From an uncultured Gammaproteobacteria bacterium (GTDB lineage: Bacteria > Pseudomonadota > Gammaproteobacteria > Pseudomonadales > Azotimanducaceae_A), in the NCBI GenBank assembly GCA_913049565.1, contig CAJWZG010000058.1, positions 1 through 12,423 of the forward strand: 12,423 nucleotides of DNA, in the 5' to 3' direction. Made by a program: the position numbers and the translations under genes. Below, one piece after another: positions 1 to 7,086 of the stretch. The notes under the pieces were generated by a model, which did not search any database, was not told where the DNA came from, and saw only the letters and a list, made by a program, of their open reading frames with translations. Each line of letters begins with the position of its first letter. Position 1 is the stretch's first letter.

Positions 1-1062
1 GCAGATCAGGCACTCAACACGCTGATTGATTTTCGCTACCAGCCGTCCTATCAGGCTCGCAATGGTCAAGGTGGCGGCAGCCGCAATAAGACTGGTGCCG
101 GGGGTGAGGACACTTATGTGAAAGTTCCCCTGGGAACGACCGTTGTCGATGAAGAAACATTAGAAGTCTTGGGTGATCTCAGCACTGCGGCGCAAACACT
201 GCTGGTGGCTGAGGGTGGTGCCCGAGGGTTGGGGAATGCCACATTTAAAACGAGCACAAACCGAGCTCCAAGAAAGACCACCCCAGGCCATCAGGGCGAC
301 CTTCGACGATTGCGCTTACAGCTAAAATTGCTCGCGGATGTCGGCCTGCTTGGGTTGCCGAATGCGGGCAAGTCCACCTTAATCGGACAAGTGTCGGCCG
401 CTAATCCAAAGGTTGCTGATTATCCATTCACGACGCTCGCCCCAAGCCTTGGGGTAGTGCGAGTGGCGGCGGATGCCAGTTTTGTTATGGCAGATATTCC
501 TGGCTTGATTGTTGGGGCCGCTCAAGGTGCCGGCCTAGGTGCGCAATTCCTGCGGCACCTATCCCGCACTAAAGTACTACTACACCTTGTTGACGTTCAG
601 CCAGAGGATCAGAGTGATCCGATTGATAATGCCCTAGCAATTGAACAAGAGCTGGCCGAGTACTCTCAAGCCCTGACGGAGCGCCCGATCTGGTTGGCTT
701 TGTCGAAAGTGGATCAGTTGCCTCAAAAGGAGCTGGATGCGCTCATAGAGGACATGACAGAAATGTTTCCCGATCGACCTATTTTGAGTGTTTCCGCGCT
801 TGGCGATATTGGTCTTGAAACATTGAAAAATTCTTTAATGCAGTTCTTGTCGGAACAACGCCTTCAGGGCTTAGAGGACGAGGAGTTTGCAGCGCAGCAG
901 GCCGGTCTAGAGCAGCGCATTAGCGATGATGTTTTTGCCCACTCTGAGCAGATGCGCCATCAGCGGCGGGGCGACCTGCTCGATGGAGAACTTGATGACA
1001 GTGAAGATTCCGATAACGATTCAGATGAGCCTGAAACTGAGGTGATCTATGTCAGAGAGTAG
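1..1062 (+). CDS. obg: Obg-family ribosome-assembly GTPase (5' partial)
   Basis: Obg (CgtA/ObgE) is an essential GTPase that binds the 50S subunit late in assembly and links growth to the stringent response. The frame is open from base 1, and the first visible residues (ADQALNTLIDFRYQPSY) match the glycine-rich Obg fold, so about 50 N-terminal residues lie outside the window. In visible numbering the G domain shows G1 GLPNAGKS at 118-125, a TT switch I (FTTLAP), G3 DIPG from 165, G4 SKVD at 235-238 and G5 SALG. G4 carries Ser where the family normally has Asn (NKxD). The C-terminus is acidic (DDSEDSDNDSDEPE), as in many gammaproteobacterial Obg proteins. A first in-frame GTG at 118 is internal to the Obg fold and is not the real start. 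The 3' end overlaps proB by 14 bases, which suggests translational coupling. Identity is very secure. Confidence 0.96.
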   Translation, partial: ADQALNTLIDFRYQPSYQARNGQGGGSRNKTGAGGEDTYVKVPLGTTVVDEETLEVLGDLSTAAQTLLVAEGGARGLGNATFKTSTNRAPRKTTPGHQGDLRRLRLQLKLLADVGLLGLPNAGKSTLIGQVSAANPKVADYPFTTLAPSLGVVRVAADASFVMADIPGLIVGAAQGAGLGAQFLRHLSRTKVLLHLVDVQPEDQSDPIDNALAIEQELAEYSQALTERPIWLALSKVDQLPQKELDALIEDMTEMFPDRPILSVSALGDIGLETLKNSLMQFLSEQRLQGLEDEEFAAQQAGLEQRISDDVFAHSEQMRHQRRGDLLDGELDDSEDSDNDSDEPETEVIYVRE

Positions 1063-2191
1063 TGCCATTATCGGTCGCGGTGATTTGGCCAGCGCAAAGC
1101 GTATTGTGGTCAAAGTAGGCAGTTCACTATTAACCAGCTTGGAAACCGGATTGGCCCGATCAGAGATCGATGCATATTGTGCAAATCTTGTGGGACTTAT
1201 CCAGCAGGGTAAGGAAGTTATTCTGGTTTCCTCAGGCGCCATTGCAGAGGGCTGTAAACGCTTGGGTTGGGCGAGTCGCCCCGAAGAGGTGCATCGTCTC
1301 CAGGCAGCAGCAGCGGTGGGGCAAATCGGGTTGATGCAAGCCTATGAAGAGGCGTTGAAGAAACTTGGCTGCGGATCAGCCATGGTCATGCTTACCCACG
1401 AAGACTTAGCGAACCGACAGCGCTATCTCAACGCCAGAGCGACCCTTAAGACGCTGACAAATATGGCTGTTGTGCCAATCATTAATGAAAATGACACCGT
1501 GGCTACGGATGAAATTCGCTTTGGCGACAATGATACGCTGGCAGCGCTGGTGGCTAATCTTGTGGAAGCGGATTTGCTGGTGATTTTAACCGATGTTGAA
1601 GGTTTGCTGAGTGCCGATCCTCGAATCGATAGGAACGCTCAGCGAATCGAAAGTGCGCTGGCTACAGATCTAGGCTTAGCTGCTTTAGCTGGCGAGAGTG
1701 CCGGTTCGCTCGGTCGTGGCGGCATGGTGACAAAGATTCGCGCAGCGCGGCTTGCTGCTCGATCCGGCGCCCACACGATCATTGCGTCGGGTCAGCAACC
1801 TCAGATACTCACGCGGCTGATCGCAGGCGAGAACGTTGGCACTCTGCTCCATGCCGAGGTGTCGCCCATGGCAGCACGTAAGCGTTGGATTGCCGGGCAA
1901 CTGCGAGCCAAAGGAGATATCGTCATTGATGCGGGTGCGGTCGAAGCGCTGCAGCAAAAAGGTGTCAGCTTGCTAGCCGTTGGTATCGTTGAGGTGCGCG
2001 GGGAGTTTCAGCGCGGCGATGTAGTACGTTGTGTCGATCACGAAAGTCGGATGATCGCCCAGGGGCTGGCTAACTATTCGACGCAAGAGGTTGACACAAT
2101 CAAAGGATTGGCTAGCGCGCAATATGTTCAGGCTATCGGCTATGCGGCAGAAGCCGAGGTGGTGCATCGAGATAATTTGGTGCTGATATAG
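1049..2191 (+). CDS. proB: Glutamate 5-kinase
   Basis: ProB phosphorylates L-glutamate to gamma-glutamyl phosphate, the first and normally proline-inhibited step of proline synthesis, in the cytosol. The 380-residue product (E. coli has 367) has the full two-domain form. The amino-acid kinase domain (about 17-270) carries VVKVGSSLLTS at the ATP site (20-30), INENDTV at 145-151, FGDNDTLAA at 158-166 for glutamate and proline, and GRGGMVTK from 222. A PUA domain fills roughly 290-375. The ATG start lies inside the last codons of obg and is preceded by GAGGTGA about 4 bases upstream, a near-perfect ribosome-binding site, so the start is well supported. Pairing with obg is common in gammaproteobacteria. 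proA, the next enzyme, is not in the window. Confidence 0.97.
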   Translation: MSESSAIIGRGDLASAKRIVVKVGSSLLTSLETGLARSEIDAYCANLVGLIQQGKEVILVSSGAIAEGCKRLGWASRPEEVHRLQAAAAVGQIGLMQAYEEALKKLGCGSAMVMLTHEDLANRQRYLNARATLKTLTNMAVVPIINENDTVATDEIRFGDNDTLAALVANLVEADLLVILTDVEGLLSADPRIDRNAQRIESALATDLGLAALAGESAGSLGRGGMVTKIRAARLAARSGAHTIIASGQQPQILTRLIAGENVGTLLHAEVSPMAARKRWIAGQLRAKGDIVIDAGAVEALQQKGVSLLAVGIVEVRGEFQRGDVVRCVDHESRMIAQGLANYSTQEVDTIKGLASAQYVQAIGYAAEAEVVHRDNLVLI

Positions 2192-2293
2192 CCATGATCG
2201 CGCGGATCGGTCTACAAACGATGGGCCACCCTAACGTGCGAAAGAAAGCGAGCCTTCAGAGCGCATGACACCCCAGCCGGAGTCGCGCAAATA
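2192..2293. other. Convergent proB/rpsT intergenic region, no clear terminator
   Basis: These 102 bases separate the convergent 3' ends of proB and rpsT. I looked for a GC-rich stem followed by a T run on either strand and found none. The only self-complementary element is a short GATC-GCGCG-GATC pairing just after proB. Termination here may be Rho-dependent or weak. Confidence 0.5.
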
Positions 2294-2560
2294 TTAAGCA
2301 GAGAGTGTCTTGACGCGCTTGTTCAGCCGTGATTTTTGCCGTGCTGCCTGATTTTTGTGCATGATGCCCTTCGAGACCATTTTGTCTATGATCGGCACGG
2401 CCTGCGATAACGCTGTGCCCGCGGCTTCTGCATCATTGGCCTCAACGGCACCATGAACTCGTTTGATGTAGGTCCGAACCATGGATCGTTGGCTCGCGTT
2501 CTGTGCTCGGCGCTTTTCAGATTGCTTTGCGCGCTTGCGTGCTTGTGGACTATTAGCCAA
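2294..2560 (-). CDS. rpsT: 30S ribosomal protein S20
   Basis: S20 binds 16S rRNA early in 30S assembly. The 88-residue product (E. coli has 87) starts MANSPQARKRAKQSEKRR, with the typical Lys/Arg-rich helical N-terminus, and ends in the conserved NKAARxKSRLxK-type region, here NQAARQKSRLNK. The start is a TTG at 2560-2558, five bases after AGGAG (2570-2566). The open frame continues about 34 codons further upstream, but that extension has no family similarity. A UUG start is also used by E. coli rpsT, where it takes part in autoregulation; the same logic may apply here, which is inference. A consensus promoter lies about 40 bases upstream. It is monocistronic, divergent from murJ and convergent with proB. 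Confidence 0.97.
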   Translation of the reverse strand: MANSPQARKRAKQSEKRRAQNASQRSMVRTYIKRVHGAVEANDAEAAGTALSQAVPIIDKMVSKGIMHKNQAARQKSRLNKRVKTLSA

Positions 2561-2596
2561 GGTAGCTCCTATTGAGGACCAGAAAAATGAGGCGGG

Positions 2597-2625
2597 AATA
2601 TGCCGTCGCGTCGGTGATATGTCAA
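2597..2625 (-). promoter_or_regulatory. Sigma-70-type promoter of rpsT
   Basis: Reading the minus strand, a perfect TTGACA (2625-2620) is followed by 17 bases and then CATATT (2602-2597), which matches TATAAT at 4 of 6 positions. The predicted transcript start near 2590 gives an rpsT leader of about 30 nt. Strong -35 agreement suits a highly expressed ribosomal protein gene. Confidence 0.75.
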
Positions 2626-2692
2626 CCGCGCTGCAAAGGAAGCTGAAATTAAGGACGAACATTTAAAGCCTGAGAATGCAGGTAAAGGGCAA

Positions 2693-4288
2693 TTGACCGA
2701 TGACCCTGAGGCGAAGGAAGCGCCTCTGAATCAGCGAGCGGGAACCGTTGCGGGGATGACTTTGCTTTCCCGCATCAGCGGGCTAGTACGCGATGTCGTT
2801 CTTGCCTATCTTTTTGGCGCGTCAGCAGTAGCGGATCTGTTTTTTGTCGCGTTCCGCATTCCAAATTTTTTCCGGCGATTATCTGCTGAGGGGGCTTTCA
2901 ATCAAGCCTTCGTGCCAGTGTTGGTGGAATATAAAGCGCAGGGCCTTGGTGCGCTTCGCTTGTTTCTGGCAGAGCTTTCTGGGTTCTTCGCGTTGACCCT
3001 ATTTTTAGTGGTGTTCGCAGGTGTCGTTTTGGCGGCACCCTTGTCGGCATTGTTTGCGCCAGGATTTCTTGATAACTCGCAGCAATTTACGCAGTTGACC
3101 CAGCTGGTGAGAATTACTTTCCCCTATCTTGGATTGATTTCACTAACGGCTTACGCAGGCGCACTGCTCAATGCACACGGACGTTTCGCGCTGCCGGCTT
3201 TCACGCCAGTGATGTTGAATGTCTGTTTAATCATGGCAGCAATCGTCGCCTTGCTTGGTGTCGTAGACGAAGAGCCGATTGTGATTCTCGCATGGGGAGT
3301 GTTGATTGCCGGTATTGTTCAGTGGCTGATGCAACTGCCAGCTCTGGCGCGTTTAAACCTGCTGCCAGCGCCCAAGGCTCGGCTCCAGCATCCCGGCGTA
3401 AAGCAGGTAGGCAAGTTGTTGGTTCCAGCGGTGTTTTCTGCGTCCGTTGGGCAAATCAATGCCTTGGTGAATACGATGATCGCATCCACCCTAGCGACCG
3501 GGAGTATTGCTTGGCTCTATTACGCAGACCGCCTGCTAGAACTACCCGTAGGTCTCATCGCTGTAGCCTTGGGTACGGTCATGTTGCCGCACTTGTCCCG
3601 CTTGGTAACGGCTGATGACACGTCGGGTTTTCTGCGCACGGTGAACTGGGGCTTTGGCTTAGGGTTGATGTTGGGGTTGCCAGCAGCCATCGCCCTGTTC
3701 TTATTGGCAGAGCCGTTACTCGCTTTTTTGTACATGAGTTTCGTAGGATCGGCGATGACAGCAAATGATGTGGTGATGGCTGGTCAGGCTCTTGAGTTCT
3801 TCGCCATCGCGCTCCCTGCTTTCGTGCTGGTCAAGGTGCTGGCCCCCGCCTTTTTTGCACACCAAGATACTCGGACACCTTTTCGTTATGCCGCCATAGC
3901 CGTGGTTGTGAATTTGGTCGGTAGCCTGGCAACGTTCCAATGGCTGGGGCATGTGGGTTTGGCATTGGCCACGGCGCTCTCAGCTTGGACCCACGCTGGT
4001 TTGCTATACTTAGGGCTGCACCATAGAGGGTGGATACGTTTTGATGCCAAATTGGTATTTGTCTTAGCTCGCACTCTCATTGCTTGCTCGGTCCTCGGTC
4101 TTGGCCTGCTATACGGTCTGGGTTTCTTCGGCGATAGCACGTTTAGTCTGCAACAGTGGCTCGCCATGTCCGCCGTCGATCGCGCGATGCAAATTTTACT
4201 GATCTGCACTTTGGGCTTTTCTGGCTATGTGCTGGTCTTACTGTTGCTCGGTGTGCGCCCCAAACACTTTGTGGCCGCGACCGACTGA
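2693..4288 (+). CDS. murJ: Lipid II flippase MurJ (MviN)
   Basis: MurJ is the inner-membrane MOP-superfamily transporter that flips lipid II to the periplasm for peptidoglycan synthesis. The 531-residue product is hydrophobic throughout with about 14 likely membrane helices. Its N-terminus has the family signature: SRISGLVRD (26-34), ADLFFVAFRIPNFFRR (47-62) and AEGAFNQAFVPVL. R27, R33, D48 and the R61/R62 pair correspond to E. coli residues needed for lipid II handling (R18, R24, D39, R52/R53). The start is a TTG; the frame is open back to a stop at 2615, but no other usual start codon occurs there. ATG at 2756 (M22) is a weaker alternative because it would leave almost no sequence before the first helix. 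It lies between rpsT and ribF, as in relatives. Confidence 0.95.
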   Translation: MTDDPEAKEAPLNQRAGTVAGMTLLSRISGLVRDVVLAYLFGASAVADLFFVAFRIPNFFRRLSAEGAFNQAFVPVLVEYKAQGLGALRLFLAELSGFFALTLFLVVFAGVVLAAPLSALFAPGFLDNSQQFTQLTQLVRITFPYLGLISLTAYAGALLNAHGRFALPAFTPVMLNVCLIMAAIVALLGVVDEEPIVILAWGVLIAGIVQWLMQLPALARLNLLPAPKARLQHPGVKQVGKLLVPAVFSASVGQINALVNTMIASTLATGSIAWLYYADRLLELPVGLIAVALGTVMLPHLSRLVTADDTSGFLRTVNWGFGLGLMLGLPAAIALFLLAEPLLAFLYMSFVGSAMTANDVVMAGQALEFFAIALPAFVLVKVLAPAFFAHQDTRTPFRYAAIAVVVNLVGSLATFQWLGHVGLALATALSAWTHAGLLYLGLHHRGWIRFDAKLVFVLARTLIACSVLGLGLLYGLGFFGDSTFSLQQWLAMSAVDRAMQILLICTLGFSGYVLVLLLLGVRPKHFVAATD

Positions 4289-4314
4289 CGAAAGATGAAG
4301 CATCTGCCTATAAT
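4285..4314 (+). promoter_or_regulatory. Candidate ribF promoter giving a leaderless transcript
   Basis: A perfect TATAAT (4309-4314) lies 5 bases before the ribF ATG at 4320. CTGACG (4285-4290), matching TTGACA at 4 of 6 positions, is 18 bases upstream and overlaps the murJ stop codon. Transcription would start at about the A of the ribF ATG. No Shine-Dalgarno sequence precedes ribF. The elements are visible; their use is inference. Confidence 0.5.
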
Positions 4315-4319
4315 CGCTT

Positions 4320-5267
4320 ATGGAAATCATTAACGGCCTTCACAATATTCGCCCACGGCATCGAGGCTGTGTGCTGACAGTAGGCAACTTTGATGGTGTT
4401 CATCGAGGCCACCTGCAGCTGATTGATGCGCTGTGTGAATGCGCGCGAGCACACGGAGTGCCGAGCATGCTGATGACCTTTGAACCCCAACCTCGAGAAT
4501 TTTTTGCAGGCAGTAAATTGCCAGCCAGATTGACTCGTTTTAGAGAAAAAGTTCATCTGTTGAGCCAAACGCGCTTGGATCGCCTGCTCTGCCTACCCTT
4601 CAATGAGCAGACCGCCAACATTGAAGCCGAATGGTTTGCAAAAGACTTCATTGTGGATCAAGTGAGTGCAAAGCATGTTGTGATCGGGGATGACTTTCGT
4701 TTTGGCCGCGGGCGTGAGGGTGACTTCGCGCTGTTTGATAGATACGGCCAGCAGTACGGATACGAAGTTAGTGCTATGTCGACCTTACTCACTGATGAGC
4801 AGCGCATTAGCTCGACACTGATCAGACAGACCTTGGCAGCAGGCGATTTTGCCTCTGCCACTGAGATGTTAGGGCATGAATACTTCATCATGGGGCGAGT
4901 TGTTTATGGGCGGCAGCTCGGGCGGCAATTCGACGTGCCCACCGCAAATATCCGCTTGCAGCGATACCAGGCAGCACTTGAAGGTGTCTACTGCGTAACC
5001 GTAGAGGGAGTCGGCAATAAGCTAAAAGAAGGTATCGCGAATATCGGTGTAAGGCCAACAGTGGATGGCAAAGAGCCCCTGCTTGAGGTGCACATTTTTG
5101 ATTACGCGGGGAACCTTTATGGCGACCTCATCAAGGTAACTTTCGAAAAGAAACTGCGCGAAGAGCGAGCCTTTGAATCCATTGACGCCCTCAGGCATCA
5201 GATCTCTTTGGACTTGCAACAAGCACGAAGCTACTTTGCCGGTCAGAGCAATGCTGACGCCCCCTAA
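4320..5267 (+). CDS. ribF: Bifunctional riboflavin kinase / FAD synthetase
   Basis: RibF converts riboflavin to FMN and then FMN to FAD in the cytosol. The N-terminal adenylyltransferase domain (about 1-185) carries GNFDGVHRGH (22-31), with the nucleotidyltransferase HxGH-type site, and VIGDDFRFGRGREG further on. The C-terminal flavokinase domain (about 185-310) has GRVVYGRQLGRQFDVPTANI, with the PTAN motif at 207-210 that binds ATP/Mg, and NIGVRPTV. The 315-residue length is normal (E. coli 313). The start agrees with the E. coli N-terminus (MKLIRGIHN versus MEIINGLHN), yet there is no ribosome-binding site upstream. The stop codon overlaps the lspA start as TAATG; in most gammaproteobacteria ileS lies between these two genes, so the junction is unusual. 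Confidence 0.97.
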   Translation: MEIINGLHNIRPRHRGCVLTVGNFDGVHRGHLQLIDALCECARAHGVPSMLMTFEPQPREFFAGSKLPARLTRFREKVHLLSQTRLDRLLCLPFNEQTANIEAEWFAKDFIVDQVSAKHVVIGDDFRFGRGREGDFALFDRYGQQYGYEVSAMSTLLTDEQRISSTLIRQTLAAGDFASATEMLGHEYFIMGRVVYGRQLGRQFDVPTANIRLQRYQAALEGVYCVTVEGVGNKLKEGIANIGVRPTVDGKEPLLEVHIFDYAGNLYGDLIKVTFEKKLREERAFESIDALRHQISLDLQQARSYFAGQSNADAP

Positions 5268-5794
5268 TGCCAAACCGGTCTCCATCTGATTTGCAAGATC
5301 ACAGCGGCCTAGACCCGTGGCGCTGGCGCTGGCTATGGTTAGTCGTAGCGCTTTTTGCGCTCGATCAAACGAGTAAATGGGTGGTGGTTACCGAGATGTT
5401 TTACGGCGAACGTATCCAGATACTGCCGTTCTTTGCTTGGGTGCGCTGGCACAATGCAGGCGCTGCGTTTTCATTTTTGGCCGATGCTGGCGGTTGGCAG
5501 CGTTGGTTCTTCGTCACGCTTGGCCTTGGCTTTTGTGGCTATATCTTAAGAGAGCTGGCTCGATTGGCGCGCAGCGAGCGCTGGATGGGCCTCGTGTACG
5601 CTCTAATTATGGGAGGGGCCTTGGGTAATCTTTACGACCGCTTAGTCAATGGCTATGTCGTAGATTTCATATTAGTACATTACGAGCAGCACATTTTCCC
5701 CGCGTTCAACGTAGCGGACTCCGCACTATTTTGCGGGGTAGCGATCTGGATCGTGTTGATGGTTCGAGAGAGTCGGGCGCCTAATCCCGCTTGA
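5267..5794 (+). CDS. lspA: Lipoprotein signal peptidase (signal peptidase II)
   Basis: LspA is the inner-membrane aspartyl protease that cuts signal peptides from diacylated prolipoproteins before the lipobox Cys; the BamD in this window would be a substrate. The 175-residue protein has four likely membrane helices. It shows the conserved motifs LDQTSKWVV (32-40), HNAGAAFSFL (62-71), GNLYDRLVNGYVVDFI (120-135) and FNVADSALF (147-155). D124 and D151 are the expected catalytic pair. The start codon overlaps the ribF stop (TAATG) and has no clear ribosome-binding site, so translation is probably coupled to ribF. The N-terminal stretch before the first helix (PSDLQDHSGLDP) is short and variable, as is usual. 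Identity is secure. Confidence 0.96.
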   Translation: MPNRSPSDLQDHSGLDPWRWRWLWLVVALFALDQTSKWVVVTEMFYGERIQILPFFAWVRWHNAGAAFSFLADAGGWQRWFFVTLGLGFCGYILRELARLARSERWMGLVYALIMGGALGNLYDRLVNGYVVDFILVHYEQHIFPAFNVADSALFCGVAIWIVLMVRESRAPNPA

Positions 5795-5945
5795 AGAAAG
5801 ACGCATCGACGAAGCTCGCTTTAGTAATCGCCGAGGGCTTTGTAGGTCTACGACTAGGGTGAACAAAGGGTTCAACAGTCGCCTTGCAAACGTTGGTCTA
5901 CCCAGCAAACTGTCCCTTGACTCGACTAGATAAACGGCAATCCGT
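5795..5945. other. lspA-fkpB intergenic gap
   Basis: These 151 bases hold no credible gene. The heptamer GGTCTAC occurs twice (near 5847 and 5895). TTGACT at 5917-5922 resembles a -35 box, but no fitting -10 box follows at 16-18 bases. There is no stem-loop with a T run. In relatives I recall, lspA and fkpB are close to each other. Confidence 0.4.
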
Positions 5946-6425
5946 ATGGCAGACATCATCGCATCCTCCGACGGGCCCAAGGAAAAAATTAAAATGGGCT
6001 CACGCATTACTCTTCATTTCGCACTATTGATGCCCGGCGGCGAAGAGATAGACACGACGCGACGAGCTAAACCAGCGTCATTGACCCTAGGTGACGGAAA
6101 CTTGCTGCCCGGATTTGAGGAGGCTTTGATCGGTCTCGCCGCTGGCGACGATGCACAGTTAATCGTGTCTGCCGAAAAAGCCTTTGGTGATCGAGTTGAA
6201 GCCAATGTAAGGCTGCTAGCGCGGTCAACTTTTACCCGTTTAGCCAGTGAAGAGCCATTGGAGCCGGGTTTGGTAGTTTCATTTCAGGCACCTGACGGAG
6301 AACTGCCAGGGGTAGTCAAAGCGGTTTACGACGATACCGTGCAAGTGGACTTTAACCACCCACTTAGCGGCAACGACATAACATTCGATGTATCGATTAT
6401 AACGGTGGAGGCCCCGCTAGCTTAG
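5946..6425 (+). CDS. fkpB: FKBP-type peptidyl-prolyl cis-trans isomerase FkpB (SlpA)
   Basis: FkpB is a small SlyD-like FKBP that speeds prolyl isomerisation and has chaperone activity; its main physiological partner is poorly defined. The 159-residue product has the FKBP core: TLHFALLMPGGEEIDTT, then LTLGDGNLLPGFEEALIGL (19 residues, the most conserved stretch), an inserted-flap region ending EKAFGD, and a closing VQVDFNHPLSGNDITFDV that is nearly identical in E. coli FkpB (VDFNHPLAG). The start is uncertain. ATG 5946 gives a longer N-terminus but no ribosome-binding site. ATG 5994 (143 residues) follows AAGGA at 5979-5983 with 10-base spacing and may be the true start. In relatives ispH follows; here the next gene is on the opposite strand and begins its 3' end within a few bases. 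Confidence 0.93.
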   Translation: MADIIASSDGPKEKIKMGSRITLHFALLMPGGEEIDTTRRAKPASLTLGDGNLLPGFEEALIGLAAGDDAQLIVSAEKAFGDRVEANVRLLARSTFTRLASEEPLEPGLVVSFQAPDGELPGVVKAVYDDTVQVDFNHPLSGNDITFDVSIITVEAPLA

Positions 6426-6453
6426 GACGCGGTTCAGTAAGCTGTGCAGGAGT

Positions 6454-7086
6454 TTATGCCGAGCGTCTGTACATAGCTTCGTCCGGCAGCGTTGATGACG
6501 AGTTCCGGGATCTCGCCGGGCTTGAATGAACGCAGAGAGTGAAGCGACCGTTTTGCCAAAAGGTTGAGCCGCTGTTTAGAAACTCGATATGGCTTTTGCC
6601 TCGAAAGCCGCGCCAGCGAAGAGTCATATCGCCAGGTATTGCCGGTTGGTCTAGGGCAATTTGGTCACCAGAATCCACGGCTAGACTGTTATTGGTATCA
6701 AGTACGATATTGATTCCTCGCGACCAAATGCCGTGCGGATCGCATAGGCTGGTTTCATTGGTCTGTTCGAAAGATTCAGGAGATTTAGTCGCGCCGCAAA
6801 CAAACACACGACTTCTGCTCGCGATCGCGACACTGCGAGCATGACTCAACAGGGATTGCAGTTGTTTGGCTTGCTGGGAAACTGCTGTGTTCGGTGCAGA
6901 CGACATTAGGTTGGAGACTGACGAGGCCAGGAGTATCGCCAGAATGCCAAGGACGATGAGTAACTCAATCAGCGTAAATCCGGATTTGTAATGATGCACC
7001 AATGTTGCCTGATGTTTTGCGGGCTTCAGTGTAAGCGCAATAGTCCAAACCCGATCTGTTAGCAGTGTAAGATTTTTTCGGTGCAT
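6454..7086 (-). CDS. fimT: GspH/FimT-family type IV pseudopilin, probable 3' frameshift
   Basis: This is a minor pseudopilin of type IV pili or type II secretion, which is cut and methylated by a prepilin peptidase and then inserted in the inner membrane. The class III signal is KSGFTLIELLIVLGILAILL, with cleavage after Gly and Glu five residues later (F-T-L-I-E). A GspH-like soluble domain follows, up to NGRFTLCVHSSPARSR. After that the frame reads NSSSTLPDEAMYRRSA, which is unlike the family. Adding one base near 6505-6506 restores ELVINAAGRSYVQTLGINS, a typical GspH/FimT final strand, with a stop at 6434. ATG 7086 has a good GGAG site but gives a leader of about 35 residues. GTG 6999 would give the usual short leader (MHHYKSG). 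It is alone here, without fimU, pilV, pilW, pilX or pilE. It could be a decaying gene or contain a sequencing error. Confidence 0.85.
   Translation of the reverse strand: MHRKNLTLLTDRVWTIALTLKPAKHQATLVHHYKSGFTLIELLIVLGILAILLASSVSNLMSSAPNTAVSQQAKQLQSLLSHARSVAIASRSRVFVCGATKSPESFEQTNETSLCDPHGIWSRGINIVLDTNNSLAVDSGDQIALDQPAIPGDMTLRWRGFRGKSHIEFLNSGSTFWQNGRFTLCVHSSPARSRNSSSTLPDEAMYRRSA

Noticed and set aside
2572..2604. TTGAGG ... TATGCC as a murJ promoter
   Set aside because: The spacing is 21 bases and both boxes are poor matches.
2481..2666. Plus-strand open frame opposite rpsT running toward murJ
   Set aside because: It lies antisense to the conserved rpsT coding sequence and its promoter; the translation has no recognisable domain.
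5726..6007. Minus-strand 93-codon open frame spanning the lspA-fkpB gap
   Set aside because: It overlaps the coding ends of both neighbours, has no ribosome-binding site that I can see, and its product resembles no family.
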